Positions 1 through 9,528 of a stretch of 64,000 nt of DNA are shown here, piece after piece. Source of the stretch: Adhaeribacter arboris (GTDB lineage: Bacteria; Bacteroidota; Bacteroidia; Cytophagales; Hymenobacteraceae); assembly GCF_003023845.1 (NCBI RefSeq), contig NZ_PYFT01000001.1:2108001-2172000 (forward strand), written 5' to 3'. The stretch's first letter is position 1; the number at the start of each line of letters is the position of its first letter. The notes under the pieces are model-generated. The model made no database searches. It was given only the letters and a program-made list of their open reading frames with translations, and was not told where the DNA came from. Both the position numbers and the translations under genes were made by a program.

Positions 1-1
1 A

Positions 2-502
2 CAAGCCCAATCCGAGCTTTTTGATTTGTATGAAACCGGCCAGATTACTTCGGAAGTTTTCCGACAAGGTTTACGTGACACCTATGGAATAGAAGGGGAA
101 GACAGCGCTTTGGATGAAGCTTGGAACGCCATGCTGCTCGACATCCCCCCCGAACGGATTCAACTTCTTCAGGCCTTGGGTAAAAAATACCGCTTGTTTC
201 TGCTCAGCAATACCAATGCAATTCACGCCGAACGGTTTAACAGAACGGTACGAGAGGTGTCAGGTTTACCCGGCTTGGATAGTTTATTTGAGAAAACGTA
301 TTACTCGCATTTAGTAGGTATGCGCAAACCTAGTGCTGCCATATTCGAGCATATTTTAATTAAAAACGATTTAAAAGCTACCGAAACCTTATTTATTGAC
401 GATAGCTTGCAGCACATTGAAGGTGCCCGGAAACTGGGTTTGCAAACGCTGCACTTGCAGCCACCGCTTACCATTAACGAATTTTTTGAACATGCGCGGT
501 AG
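2..502 (+). CDS. HAD-family hydrolase (3' part; begins before the window)
   Basis: Haloacid dehalogenase superfamily phosphatase of the HAD-IA type, a soluble enzyme hydrolysing phosphate esters of small metabolites; the substrate cannot be told. The reading frame is open to the left edge, so the true start and the nucleophile motif I (DxD) lie outside the window. Visible are the helical cap region, motif II (LLSNTN), the motif III lysine (RKPSAA) and motif IV (FIDDS) followed by the usual GARKLGL helix. A TTG near base 26 could be read as a start but would remove motif I, so I reject it. The stop codon overlaps the first codons of the next gene, suggesting translational coupling. Confidence 0.85.
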   Translation, partial: QAQSELFDLYETGQITSEVFRQGLRDTYGIEGEDSALDEAWNAMLLDIPPERIQLLQALGKKYRLFLLSNTNAIHAERFNRTVREVSGLPGLDSLFEKTYYSHLVGMRKPSAAIFEHILIKNDLKATETLFIDDSLQHIEGARKLGLQTLHLQPPLTINEFFEHAR

Positions 503-1637
503 CTCTACAGTAAAAAATTACACTTTTCATTTGTTTTTATTTTGTCTGGCATTGGTTACAACTACTTTGGCGGGTGCTGAGTGGATGGCTGCTAAACCTT
601 TGCTGGTAGTTACTACCCAATGGCGTATCATTCGCCTGCTCACAGACCAACAAGTGCTAAACGGGCTTTATTACTCACTTCCGTTTTTAGGCGTATTAAC
701 GGCGCATGAATTTGGGCATTACTTTACAGCCCGATATTATCGTATTCGAGTAACCCTGCCTTATTACATTCCGTTTTGGTTTCCTTTACTCCCAACCATT
801 GGCACTATGGGGGCCGTTATTAAAATTAAAGACCGCATTTTTTCAAAAAAAGAGTTTTTCGACGTAGGAATTGCTGGCCCTTTAGCTGGCTTTATAGTAG
901 CTATTCCCTTACTCTGGTACGGATTTACGCATTTGCCTGCTCCAGAACATATTTTTACCATTCATCCTGAATATAAAAAGTATGGTCTTGATTACGCTAG
1001 TAAAGTCTACCAGGACACAGGCAACTCCACGGCTTTAGGAAAAAATCTATTATTTATATTCTTTGAAAAGTTTGTAGCTCCGGATCCTGTCCTGGTACCC
1101 AATCACTATGAACTAATGCATTACCCGTATTTATTCGCTGGTTTTCTTTCTTTATTTTTTACCGCGATGAATTTATTACCTATTGGGCAGTTAGATGGAG
1201 GTCATATTTTATATGGCTTAATTGGATTTCGAAACTTTAACCGTATCTCTCCTATTTTCTTTATCATTTTTATTTTTTATGCGGGCCTTGGAATAGTAGG
1301 TCCGCATACCCCACCCGACGAAAGATACTGGCAATTTTCGTTGTACGCGGCTTACTTATACGTAGTGTTTGAGAAAATTACACCTAACACCCAATTAGCC
1401 TTAATGCTAACAGCTACTATGTTTTGCCTGCATATGGGCTTAGCATTTGTATTCCCCGGTACAAAAGGTTATCCGGGCTGGTTAGTCTTCGGATTACTGT
1501 TATCCAGGTTATTAGGTATTTTTCATCCACCCGCTCCCGACGAAGCACCCCTTAGCACGGGCCGTAAAGTATTAGGATGGTTCGCAGTACTTATTTTTCT
1601 GCTTAGTTTCAGCCCTGCCCCATTTCTATACGAATAA
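492..1637 (+). CDS. Site-2-type membrane zinc metalloprotease (peptidase M50)
   Basis: Intramembrane zinc protease of family M50 (site-2 protease group). The HEFGH motif (H72, E73, H76) supplies two zinc ligands and the catalytic glutamate. A downstream LDGGH motif (D235) provides the third ligand. Between and around them are about seven to eight hydrophobic segments, with a GIAGPLAGF segment typical of the family. The ATG at 492 is chosen because it gives a 381-residue protein beginning just before the first membrane helix; the frame stays open upstream but that region is inside the HAD gene. It overlaps the HAD gene by 11 bp, so the two are probably cotranscribed. No PDZ domain is seen, unlike RseP. 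The substrate is unknown. Confidence 0.85.
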   Translation: MRGSSTVKNYTFHLFLFCLALVTTTLAGAEWMAAKPLLVVTTQWRIIRLLTDQQVLNGLYYSLPFLGVLTAHEFGHYFTARYYRIRVTLPYYIPFWFPLLPTIGTMGAVIKIKDRIFSKKEFFDVGIAGPLAGFIVAIPLLWYGFTHLPAPEHIFTIHPEYKKYGLDYASKVYQDTGNSTALGKNLLFIFFEKFVAPDPVLVPNHYELMHYPYLFAGFLSLFFTAMNLLPIGQLDGGHILYGLIGFRNFNRISPIFFIIFIFYAGLGIVGPHTPPDERYWQFSLYAAYLYVVFEKITPNTQLALMLTATMFCLHMGLAFVFPGTKGYPGWLVFGLLLSRLLGIFHPPAPDEAPLSTGRKVLGWFAVLIFLLSFSPAPFLYE

Positions 1638-2207
1638 GAATATTCTATTTAACAATCAGGTGACTAAGTACTAAATAATTAACTTACAAATGATTTACTT
1701 AGTTTACTATTCAATCTTCACCTCTAAAAGTTTGTATTCCAGATAAAAGGTTGGGTTAGCTTTCCAACCAGCTGAATTTAATAGTTATAAATTTTTACAA
1801 GTTGAACTAAACAGAAGCTACCTTTAATAGTTAAGTACAAACTCCTTAAAAGACAATATAATCTTTCGATTGAACTTTTTGTTTATTTAACGAATTAGGA
1901 TACATGAAAGAGCAAACCCTACTTTAGCTAATATTAAACAGCTACTCAAACCTTTTTATCGTCCATAACAGGAATTCTAATTAGCAATAAATATAATGTG
2001 CGCCAATACTTTTCAACTAAAATCATTATTTTTCTGATATTTATTATAATAATGGTACACTAATTGCGGGCAGTCTGACCTTCAAACACATACATATACA
2101 GGTTGCAAAAACACTATATATAATTTCTAATGTATTAAAATTGAAAATACCTTGCCCTATATCTTTTTAAGTAGTACCTTTGAATAAATGAATAAATTAT
2201 AATAAAA
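1638..2207. other. AT-rich intergenic region with the MBOAT promoter
   Basis: A 570-base stretch without a convincing gene. Near its left end is an 8-bp inverted repeat (1663-1670 with 1696-1703, 25-base loop), a weak candidate terminator for the M50 gene. A Bacteroidetes-type promoter lies at its right end. Nothing else stands out. Confidence 0.5.
2152..2182 (+). promoter_or_regulatory. Candidate promoter for the MBOAT/SGNH operon
   Basis: TACCTTTG at 2175-2182 matches the Bacteroidetes -7 consensus TAnnTTTG exactly. A TTG at 2152-2154 lies 20 bases upstream, close to the usual 19-base spacing of the -33 element. The start codon is 25 bases downstream of the -7 box. Confidence 0.55.
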
Positions 2208-3686
2208 ATGCTATTCAATTCATTTGAATTTCTCCTCTTTTTTCCAGTAGTTACTATTCTTTATTTTCTACTGCCTCATCGTTTCCGATGGTTCCTTCTT
2301 TTAGCGGCTAGTTGCTTCTTTTACATGTTCTTCAAGCCGATTTATATTTTAATCCTGTTTTTTACTATTGTAATCGACTATTACGCCGGGATTCTTATTG
2401 AAAACAGTGAGACCAAAAAGAAGAAGAAATTCTACCTATTATGGAGTTTAGTAGCTAACATTGGTGTGCTTGCTATTTTTAAATACTATAATTTCTTTAA
2501 CGATAATATTACCTCGCTTAGCGAAGCTTTAGGTTACCAAAACCACATACCCTATTTAACAATACTATTACCAATCGGACTTTCTTTCCATACTTTTCAG
2601 GCCATGAGCTATACCATTGAGGTATACCGGGGTCATCAAAAAGCAGAACGGCACTTTGGAATATACGCCTTATACGTAATGTTTTATCCGCAATTGGTAG
2701 CCGGACCAATTGAAAGACCGCAGAATGTTTTACATCAATTTCATGAAAAACATTACTTTGACTACGACCGGGTTACTTCCGGTTTAAAACTAATGGCTTG
2801 GGGTTTATTTAAAAAAGTAGTAATTGCCGATAGACTAGCCATCATGGTGAATGAAGTTTACAATAATCCTACCCATTATGAAGGCATTCCTTTGATTTTG
2901 GCAACCGTATTTTTTGCTATTCAAATTTATTGCGACTTTTCCGGATATTCCGATATCGCTATTGGTTCTGCTCAGGTAATGGGCTTTACTTTAATGAGAA
3001 ACTTTAATCGTCCTTATTTCTCTAAAAATATTAAAGAATTCTGGGGTCGTTGGCACATCTCCCTTTCTACCTGGTTCAGAGATTACCTGTACATTCCTTT
3101 GGGTGGTAACCGGGTTCCCAAATGGCGTTGGTACTACAATATTTTCATAGTATTCTTAGTAAGCGGTTTTTGGCATGGAGCCAGCTGGACCTTTATTATC
3201 TGGGGTTCGTTACATGGCTTTTACCAGGTATTTGGTCAGATAACGGGTAAATCACGGGATCGCATTGTAGATGCTATAGGCCTGAAGAAGCTCCCAGGTT
3301 TATATAAAATTATTCAAATAGGTACTACTTTTGTTCTGGTATGTCTGGCTTGGGTTTTCTTCCGGGCGAACTCTTTAAGCGATGCTTGGTATATTACCAC
3401 TCATATGTTTACTGGCTTCTCACAAAGTTTAGATTTAATTGTTCATAATGGCTTTGTTCGGCAACGCTACCTTTTCTTAGATCAAACAAAAGAAATATTC
3501 TTATTGTCCTTTGTAGTAATTTCTATACTTATTTTAATTGAATTATTCCAGAGAAACAGAAGCCTTCGCCTGGAAGTTAAAAAATATCCCTTTCCAATGC
3601 GATTGGTGTTTTATAACATCATTATTTTATCTATCTTATTACTAGGCAGTTTTTCAGAAGCAGAATTCATTTATTTTCAATTTTAA
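2208..3686 (+). CDS. MBOAT-family O-acyltransferase (AlgI/DltB-like)
   Basis: Membrane-bound O-acyltransferase, 492 residues with about ten to twelve membrane segments. It probably moves an acyl (often acetyl) group across the inner membrane for esterification of a surface polymer. The family signature region reads FWGRWHISLSTWFRDY, with H283, followed by FWHGASWTF carrying the invariant catalytic H323. An earlier conserved stretch, PQLVAGPIER, is also typical of AlgI. The next gene starts 3 bases after the stop and encodes an SGNH/AlgX-like protein, the usual partner that completes transfer outside the membrane. No alginate polymerase, cellulose synthase or teichoic acid gene is in the window, so the acceptor is unknown. 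Its own promoter is seen just upstream. Confidence 0.9.
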   Translation: MLFNSFEFLLFFPVVTILYFLLPHRFRWFLLLAASCFFYMFFKPIYILILFFTIVIDYYAGILIENSETKKKKKFYLLWSLVANIGVLAIFKYYNFFNDNITSLSEALGYQNHIPYLTILLPIGLSFHTFQAMSYTIEVYRGHQKAERHFGIYALYVMFYPQLVAGPIERPQNVLHQFHEKHYFDYDRVTSGLKLMAWGLFKKVVIADRLAIMVNEVYNNPTHYEGIPLILATVFFAIQIYCDFSGYSDIAIGSAQVMGFTLMRNFNRPYFSKNIKEFWGRWHISLSTWFRDYLYIPLGGNRVPKWRWYYNIFIVFLVSGFWHGASWTFIIWGSLHGFYQVFGQITGKSRDRIVDAIGLKKLPGLYKIIQIGTTFVLVCLAWVFFRANSLSDAWYITTHMFTGFSQSLDLIVHNGFVRQRYLFLDQTKEIFLLSFVVISILILIELFQRNRSLRLEVKKYPFPMRLVFYNIIILSILLLGSFSEAEFIYFQF

Positions 3687-3689
3687 AAA

Positions 3690-4694
3690 ATGAAAAAATT
3701 ATTATTTAGAATATCGGCTGTTCTGGTTACGTGTGCCATTGCGTACTTTGTTATTATTTACGTTGCCAGCTTAACGGGTTTTGCCAATTGGCTGCCTAAT
3801 GGCAAATACACGACAGGGAAAGGGTATTATACTCTCTCCAGATTTAGAGAAATTGACAAATTTTCCAACATTGATGTTTTATTTTTAGGTTCTTCGCAGG
3901 TTTACCGGGGTTTTGATACCAGACAATTTGAACAAAAAGGATTAAAGGCCTTTAACCTAGGAACCTCTGCTCAAAGCCCTTATAACTCTTATTTCTTACT
4001 GCAAGAGTATTTGCCCAAGTTAAAACCAAAATACATTGTTTTAGACTTGTATTGGCATATGATGACCAAAGAAGATGTTACAGAGTCGACGGTTGATCTA
4101 GTATCGAATCATGAATTAACGGATAACATTGTAGATATGGCTTTAACTACTCATGACTACACTATAATTTCCAGTTTAATCTCTAATTTTGTTTCCCGGG
4201 TGCATACACCTTTAACCAAAGTACGTGAAAAGAAGCTACCTAAAGAAGTTTATATCTCTGGCGGATTTGTGGAATCTACTGTACCAGAAGCCGAGCTAGC
4301 CATGACAAATCCTAAAAAAGCGTATCAGTTCCGGAACTTAGATTCTAAATTAAAAGAACCTTCCGAATTTCAGTTGAACTATTTAGAAAAGATTATTGCT
4401 CTGTGCAAGCAAAACAATACCAAACTTGTTCTTGTTTTGTTACCGGTTACCAAAGAGTACAAAAATAATCTGACAAATTATAACGATTATACTAATTACA
4501 TCTCAACAATATCCAAGAAGAACAATGTTCCTTTTATAGATTATAATACGCGTAAAGGCTTATCTTTGTCTTCATCCGAAGATTTCTTAGATAAAAACCA
4601 TTTAAGCCCAAGTGGAGCATCCAAGTTAGATCAATTTGTTTACGAAGATTTAACCTCTTTAGGCATTAAAGAAAGCAGCATATCTTCATTATGA
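3690..4694 (+). CDS. Membrane-anchored SGNH-fold acyltransferase partner (AlgX/DltD-like)
   Basis: 334 residues: one N-terminal membrane anchor (about residues 5-28), then an extracytoplasmic SGNH-hydrolase-like domain. The nucleophile block is FLGSSQVYRG (G67, S68, S69). The C-terminal block DKNHLSPSG places D301 and H304 as the Asp-x-x-His pair of the family, so all catalytic parts are present. Together with the MBOAT gene 3 bases upstream, it likely transfers the acyl group from the membrane protein to a surface glycan. DltD-like proteins share this layout, and the substrate cannot be decided. Two long hairpins follow the gene. Confidence 0.75.
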   Translation: MKKLLFRISAVLVTCAIAYFVIIYVASLTGFANWLPNGKYTTGKGYYTLSRFREIDKFSNIDVLFLGSSQVYRGFDTRQFEQKGLKAFNLGTSAQSPYNSYFLLQEYLPKLKPKYIVLDLYWHMMTKEDVTESTVDLVSNHELTDNIVDMALTTHDYTIISSLISNFVSRVHTPLTKVREKKLPKEVYISGGFVESTVPEAELAMTNPKKAYQFRNLDSKLKEPSEFQLNYLEKIIALCKQNNTKLVLVLLPVTKEYKNNLTNYNDYTNYISTISKKNNVPFIDYNTRKGLSLSSSEDFLDKNHLSPSGASKLDQFVYEDLTSLGIKESSISSL

Positions 4695-4745
4695 TAAATT
4701 ACTAAAAAGAGACGTAATTGAATAAATATTTATAGAAATACAGTA

Positions 4746-4797
4746 TATAAAGCACAAGAGCCTGGAAGTCTTAATTTTCAGGCTCTTGTGCTTTATA
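4746..4797. terminator. Perfect 19-bp hairpin after the MBOAT/SGNH operon
   Basis: 4746-4764 is the exact reverse complement of 4779-4797, with a 14-base loop. It lies 52 bases beyond the SGNH stop. There is no run of T after it, so it may act as a terminator or as a 3'-end stabiliser. Confidence 0.6.
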
Positions 4798-4825
4798 CAG
4801 GTCAAAAAATTCACTCTTTTTTATA

Positions 4826-4872
4826 ACTCACCTTTTAAGCTTATTTTTAGCAAATAAGCTTAAAAGGTGAGT
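4826..4872. terminator. Perfect 21-bp hairpin with a 5-base loop
   Basis: 4826-4846 is the exact reverse complement of 4852-4872, loop 4847-4851. It follows the previous hairpin by 28 bases. Its length exceeds a normal intrinsic terminator and no T tract follows in either direction. It could be a second stop, a processed 3' end or a small mobile inverted repeat. Confidence 0.5.
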
Positions 4873-5210
4873 CAGATTATCAGGATAAAATATTCTGATA
4901 TTTCTTTCAATTAATGCTTCAACGTTTGGCATTACTAGAATTTTATTCTTTATAGAAAGTGATACTTCTACTTGTATAAGGATATTTTATACGCGATTTA
5001 AAACAAACTACTCTTTCCTTTATTCTTATCCATTTAAATTATTTTCCTACCATCTAGGTATTTTAGATAATAATTTTTTATCTCTTCTACAATTTTCTAA
5101 AATTTCAAGAGTATCAAAAAACAGGACTGATTTTTGAACCTAAAGAATTAATTAATCTTAATATTTGTATACTTAAATAAACCTAAATTAGATAGTTTAA
5201 CTTTTACTAT
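4873..5210. other. Intergenic leader of the DUF3857 operon
   Basis: AT-rich region without a gene. A loose promoter match is present: TTG at 5134-5136 and AATATTTG at 5160-5167 (one mismatch to TAnnTTTG), but the spacing of 23 is longer than usual. It is 44 bases before the next start codon. Confidence 0.3.
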
Positions 5211-7184
5211 ATGCATAAACGACTACTCTTATTATTGTGTATTATTCCTTTTTTTATAAAAGCTCAAGACCATGGTTTTAAGTTAGGCAACACGAATATT
5301 TTAGAGTTGCAAATGACCACTTATAAGCATGACACGACTGCTCATGCTGTTATTCTAAATGAATTTGGGGATAGTTGGATTAGTGACGAAGGTGATTTAG
5401 AACTTCAGCATGAATACAAAGTCCGCATAAAAATATTAGATGAACAAGGCTTAAGACAAGCTAATATTTCTATTCCCATCCATAAAGTACCTGGTAAATC
5501 GGAACGGGTAAGCCAAATTATAGCTAGTACTTTTAATCTGGAGAATGGAAAAATAACCGAATCAAAATTTAACGGCAAAACCTACCTCGAAAGTAAAAAT
5601 AAATACTACGATTTAGTAAAGTTTACGCTGCCTAATGTAAAAGTTGGTAGTGTAATAGAGGTAAAATACCTCTTACAATCTCCGTTTAAATACAATTTTA
5701 GACGTTGGGAATTTCAGGCTGATATTCCTAAAATTTATACGGAATATTGGGCTAAAATTCCGGGCAACTACGTCTATAATATGACTTTAATAAGCTTTTA
5801 TCCTTTAGCTAAGCAGGAAAATGAAATCGTAAAAGATTGCTTTATGGTAGGTGGCGGTAAAGCGGATTGTGCCCGGTATAAGTACGCTATGAAAGACGTG
5901 CCTGCCTTTATAGAAGAAGAATTTATGACGGCTCGGAGTAACTACTTGGCAGCTCTTAATTTTGAACTATCCGAAGTACAAAGCTTTAATGGTTCCCGGG
6001 ATCGCTTCACCAAAGAATGGAAAGATGCAGATCAGGAAATGCCTCAGGAACCTAAATTTGGATTACAACTTAAACGCGGTAAAGAAGTATTTAAAGAACA
6101 CTTAGATCCGCTGTTGGCGACCACTCCCGATTCTTTACAACGAGCTCAACTGGTTTATAATTTTGTAAAGAACTGGTTCAAGTGGAATGAGTATTATGGT
6201 TGCTTTAGTGAAATCGGCATTAAAAAAGCGTATGATGCCAAATCAGGTAACGTTGCGGATATTAATCTGGCTTTAATTGCTGCTTTGCAGTACGCTGGTT
6301 TGCCTGCTCTTCCGGTTATTCTTTCCACCCGTGAAAATGGCCACCCAATTGAAGTACACCCGGTAATTAGCGATTTTAATTATGTAATTGCTCAGGTAAA
6401 AACTAAAGGCATTGTATACCAATTAGATGCTACAGATTCTTACCTACCTTTCGGCATGCTGCCGCTACGTTGTTTAAACGGCAAAGGACGAGCTATTCCG
6501 GCCAAAGGTTCTTCTTACTGGTCCGAACTAAAACCAATTGACAAGAAACGTCAAATTGCCCTATTAAATTTAACTCTTCATCCAGACGGGCACTTTTCTG
6601 GCAGTATAAATAATACTTCTACCGGATACGCAGCCATTCGCGACCGAAAACAAATTGATTCCTATAATAATCAGGAAGAGTACATAGAAGCCTTAGATGA
6701 AAAATGGAACAAAGTAAAAATTAATAAATACGAGATACAGAACCTTCCGGACGTAGATAAATCTCTTACCCGTATTATGCACGTAGCTATAGAAGGATTT
6801 GACGGATTAAATAAAAACCGGTTTATGCTCGATCCTTATTTCATTGATCGTTGGGAGAAAAATCCGTTTACTTCAACCGATCGCTTGTATCCCGTAGACT
6901 TAGGTACAGCTTTAGAGCAACAACTTACCATAACTATTGATTACCCGCAGGAGTATGAAACTGTTAATTTACCACCTGCCGTAGCTATTGCATTACCCAA
7001 TGGCGGTGGGAAATATTTGTTCCAGGTAACTGATACCAACAATCGTTTATCGCTTACTAGTCTGGTAGCTCTGAGCAAACCGCTATACAGTCCACAAGAA
7101 TACCAGTACCTAAAAGCATTCTTCGATAAAATCATTCAATCCTACCAGCAGCAAATCTTCTTTCAAAAGAAAGCAAAAGTCTGA
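5211..7184 (+). CDS. DUF3857 / transglutaminase-like secreted protein with degenerate active site
   Basis: 657-residue exported protein. An N-terminal signal peptide (LLLLLCIIPFFIKAQ) is followed by a DUF3857 beta-rich domain (roughly 45-250), a transglutaminase-like domain (roughly 290-430) and a C-terminal beta region. In ordinary transglutaminases the active-site block reads GDC; here it is GNV with V348 where the cysteine should be. The histidine block is also altered (FNYVIAQ), although the LDATD aspartate block remains. It is therefore probably non-catalytic. The next gene begins on the last base of its stop codon (TGATG) and encodes a paralogue with an intact GDC block, suggesting a paired function at the cell envelope. 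The substrate is not known. Confidence 0.8.
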   Translation: MHKRLLLLLCIIPFFIKAQDHGFKLGNTNILELQMTTYKHDTTAHAVILNEFGDSWISDEGDLELQHEYKVRIKILDEQGLRQANISIPIHKVPGKSERVSQIIASTFNLENGKITESKFNGKTYLESKNKYYDLVKFTLPNVKVGSVIEVKYLLQSPFKYNFRRWEFQADIPKIYTEYWAKIPGNYVYNMTLISFYPLAKQENEIVKDCFMVGGGKADCARYKYAMKDVPAFIEEEFMTARSNYLAALNFELSEVQSFNGSRDRFTKEWKDADQEMPQEPKFGLQLKRGKEVFKEHLDPLLATTPDSLQRAQLVYNFVKNWFKWNEYYGCFSEIGIKKAYDAKSGNVADINLALIAALQYAGLPALPVILSTRENGHPIEVHPVISDFNYVIAQVKTKGIVYQLDATDSYLPFGMLPLRCLNGKGRAIPAKGSSYWSELKPIDKKRQIALLNLTLHPDGHFSGSINNTSTGYAAIRDRKQIDSYNNQEEYIEALDEKWNKVKINKYEIQNLPDVDKSLTRIMHVAIEGFDGLNKNRFMLDPYFIDRWEKNPFTSTDRLYPVDLGTALEQQLTITIDYPQEYETVNLPPAVAIALPNGGGKYLFQVTDTNNRLSLTSLVALSKPLYSPQEYQYLKAFFDKIIQSYQQQIFFQKKAKV

Positions 7185-9112
7185 TGAGAACTTCTATTAT
7201 TGTTTTACTTTTAATTGCAAGCACACTTTTTAAGGCCCGGGGGCAAGAAGCTTACCGCTCTGATCTTATTCCAAAAAACCTTCGTTCCTACGCCAACGCT
7301 GTTATTCGCTCTAATGAAACCACCGTAGAGGTTAAAGCCCTAGATGAGGTAAGCTACAAGGTAAAACAAGCCATCACTATTCTGAACAATAACGGCGAAG
7401 AATACGGATACGTAACTGTATATTATAACAAATCACGGCAAGTAAAATCTTTGAAGGCCTGTATCTACGATGCTCAGGGCAACTTAATTAAAAAAACAAG
7501 CAACAACGATTTTCAAGATGTAAGTGCCATTAGTAGCTTCTCGTTATTTGAAGATGAGCGCGTGAAATACTTTAAACCGCAAGTACCGCAGTTGCCTTAC
7601 ACGGTGGTGTATGAATACGAGTTAAAGCTTAAACAAACCTTACATTTGCCCGAATGGCACCCACAACCATCCGGCGATATTGCGGTGGAAAGCAGTTCCT
7701 TTACTTTTTTAACTAAACCAGGTTTTAAAATCCGTATTCGTGAGTTAAATCTCACCACCCCTAAGCAGGAAATAAACGAAAAAGAAGGTAAGAGGACCAC
7801 GTGGACCGTACAAAACCTGGCTGCTCTGAAAATGGAACCGTATAGCCCACCCGCCGATGCCTATTTACCTAGTGTAGAATTAGCCGCCGTCAATTTTAAA
7901 TATGAAGGTTTAACGGGTCAGATAACCAATTGGCAGGATTATGGGCAATGGGTTTACCAGAACTTGTTGAAAGGTAGAGATATTTTGCCTGCTGCCACCG
8001 TAACTAAAGTTAAGGAGTTAATTAAAGATTGCCCAACAACCCGGGATAAAGTTCAGAAAATCTACGAATACGCGCAGCAGAAAAACCGCTACATCAGTAT
8101 TCAGATTGGAATCGGTGGCTTACAGCCTATGCGGGCGGAAGAAGTGGATCAACTGGCTTACGGCGATTGCAAAGCTTTAACTAATTACACCAAAGCTTTA
8201 CTGCAAGTAGCGGGCATTCCTGCTATTTACACCGAAGTACACGCAGGAAATTTTAAACGCAGCTACACACCTGATTTTACGAGCTTACAAGGGAACCACG
8301 TTATACTTTGTGTGCCCTTACCTCAGCAACCCGATACTATCTGGCTGGAGTGCACGAGTAAAAATGCGCCAGTCGGATTTTTAGGTACCTTCACCGATGA
8401 TCGCTACGTGTTACTTTGCACCGAAAAGGGCGGGGTTATTACCCGAACCCCACGTTACGAGGCACAGCAAAATCGACAAATACGGCAAGGAAATTTTAAC
8501 TTAGAAGCAAATGGCACTTTAAGTGGGAAGGTAGAAACCCGTTTTGAAGGTACTCAGTACGATAATCGCGAGCACTTACGCGAAAAATCCCCAAAAGAAA
8601 AATTATATGAAATTCGGGAAACATACAACATACCCAATCTGGATATTATTTATTACAATCTTACTCAGCAAAAAAATAATACTCCGGCCACAATCGAGAA
8701 AATGGAATTAACTGCTCATCAGGCTGGTACGGTAAATGGCAGCTTGCTCCTGTTAAAATTAAACCAATTAAACCATGAAATAAGTGTACCGAAAGAAGTT
8801 CGTCAGCGTAAAAACAAGGTATATATTAACCGGGGATTTATGGATGAAGATGTTATTACTTACCAATTACCGCCTGGATATCAATTAGATTATGTTCCAG
8901 CTGCTGTAGATCTGCAAACATTTTTTGGCCATTACCAAGCAAAAGTGGAAGTAAAAAATAACATACTTATTTATACCAGGCAGCTTACATTACAGCAAGG
9001 AGAACATAATTCGGAAGTTTACGAGCAATTAGTAAAATTTTTTCAAAAAGTGGTAGATAGTGACCACGAAAAAATAATATTAAAGAAGCAAGAAATCTTA
9101 GGTTACAAGTAA
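7184..9112 (+). CDS. DUF3857 / transglutaminase-domain secreted protein (intact cysteine)
   Basis: 642-residue exported protein: signal peptide ending near the ARGQ sequence, DUF3857 domain (about 40-230), transglutaminase core (about 265-410), then a C-terminal beta domain. The catalytic cysteine sits in YGDCKALT (C329) and the histidine in GNHVIL (H372). The third block reads WLECTS, as often in Bacteroidetes members, in place of a clear WLDxT. It overlaps the preceding paralogue by one base and is certainly in the same transcript. The family may act as a cysteine protease or cross-linking enzyme in the periplasm or outer membrane; neither activity can be chosen from sequence. An intrinsic terminator is found about 210 bases downstream. 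Confidence 0.85.
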   Translation: MRTSIIVLLLIASTLFKARGQEAYRSDLIPKNLRSYANAVIRSNETTVEVKALDEVSYKVKQAITILNNNGEEYGYVTVYYNKSRQVKSLKACIYDAQGNLIKKTSNNDFQDVSAISSFSLFEDERVKYFKPQVPQLPYTVVYEYELKLKQTLHLPEWHPQPSGDIAVESSSFTFLTKPGFKIRIRELNLTTPKQEINEKEGKRTTWTVQNLAALKMEPYSPPADAYLPSVELAAVNFKYEGLTGQITNWQDYGQWVYQNLLKGRDILPAATVTKVKELIKDCPTTRDKVQKIYEYAQQKNRYISIQIGIGGLQPMRAEEVDQLAYGDCKALTNYTKALLQVAGIPAIYTEVHAGNFKRSYTPDFTSLQGNHVILCVPLPQQPDTIWLECTSKNAPVGFLGTFTDDRYVLLCTEKGGVITRTPRYEAQQNRQIRQGNFNLEANGTLSGKVETRFEGTQYDNREHLREKSPKEKLYEIRETYNIPNLDIIYYNLTQQKNNTPATIEKMELTAHQAGTVNGSLLLLKLNQLNHEISVPKEVRQRKNKVYINRGFMDEDVITYQLPPGYQLDYVPAAVDLQTFFGHYQAKVEVKNNILIYTRQLTLQQGEHNSEVYEQLVKFFQKVVDSDHEKIILKKQEILGYK

Positions 9113-9321
9113 CTCACCTTTACGTAGTAAAATTTTCTAGCTGTTCTCTAGTTACTAGTATAAAGTTTAAACGAAGCTAAAATTCTTGCATACAGCTTTT
9201 CAAAATTTAAATTAAACAGAATTCTCTACCTATTCAAAAAGGATTTTTGGCAGGAAAATTGCTAATATTTAAAGTGTAAATTTTACTTCCTGTTTTTTTT
9301 ACATCTACCAATTAATGCAAG

Positions 9322-9353
9322 AGGCGACCTCATATAGGTTGCCTTTTTGTTTT
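9322..9353 (+). terminator. Rho-independent terminator
   Basis: 9-bp stem (9322-9330 with 9336-9344, one G-T pair), 5-base loop, followed by a T-rich tail TTTTGTTTT. It lies about 210 bases past the DUF3857 operon; the intervening DNA holds no gene I can support, so the transcript may have a long 3' untranslated part. Confidence 0.7.
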
Positions 9354-9528
9354 ATCGCTAATTAAGTATTTATACCGTTACCAGCTTCATTTCAAAATAA
9401 GGCAAACTTAGATAAAAGCTTGAACGGCTCTTTATAACCCTTTAATTAAGTCGTTCTTAATACTATAAACTGCCCATACAGTCTTACACAATTTAATTCT
9501 TTTCTTAGCTAAATAGACTTAAATGCAA

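Noticed and set aside
396-491. Upstream start for the M50 protease frame
   Set aside because: The extra codons are inside the HAD gene and add a segment with no family features; the ATG at 492 is chosen.
9277-9353. Small RNA between a TAAATTTT box and the terminator at 9322-9353
   Set aside because: The box has one mismatch and no -33 element at the correct distance; the terminator is explained by the preceding operon.
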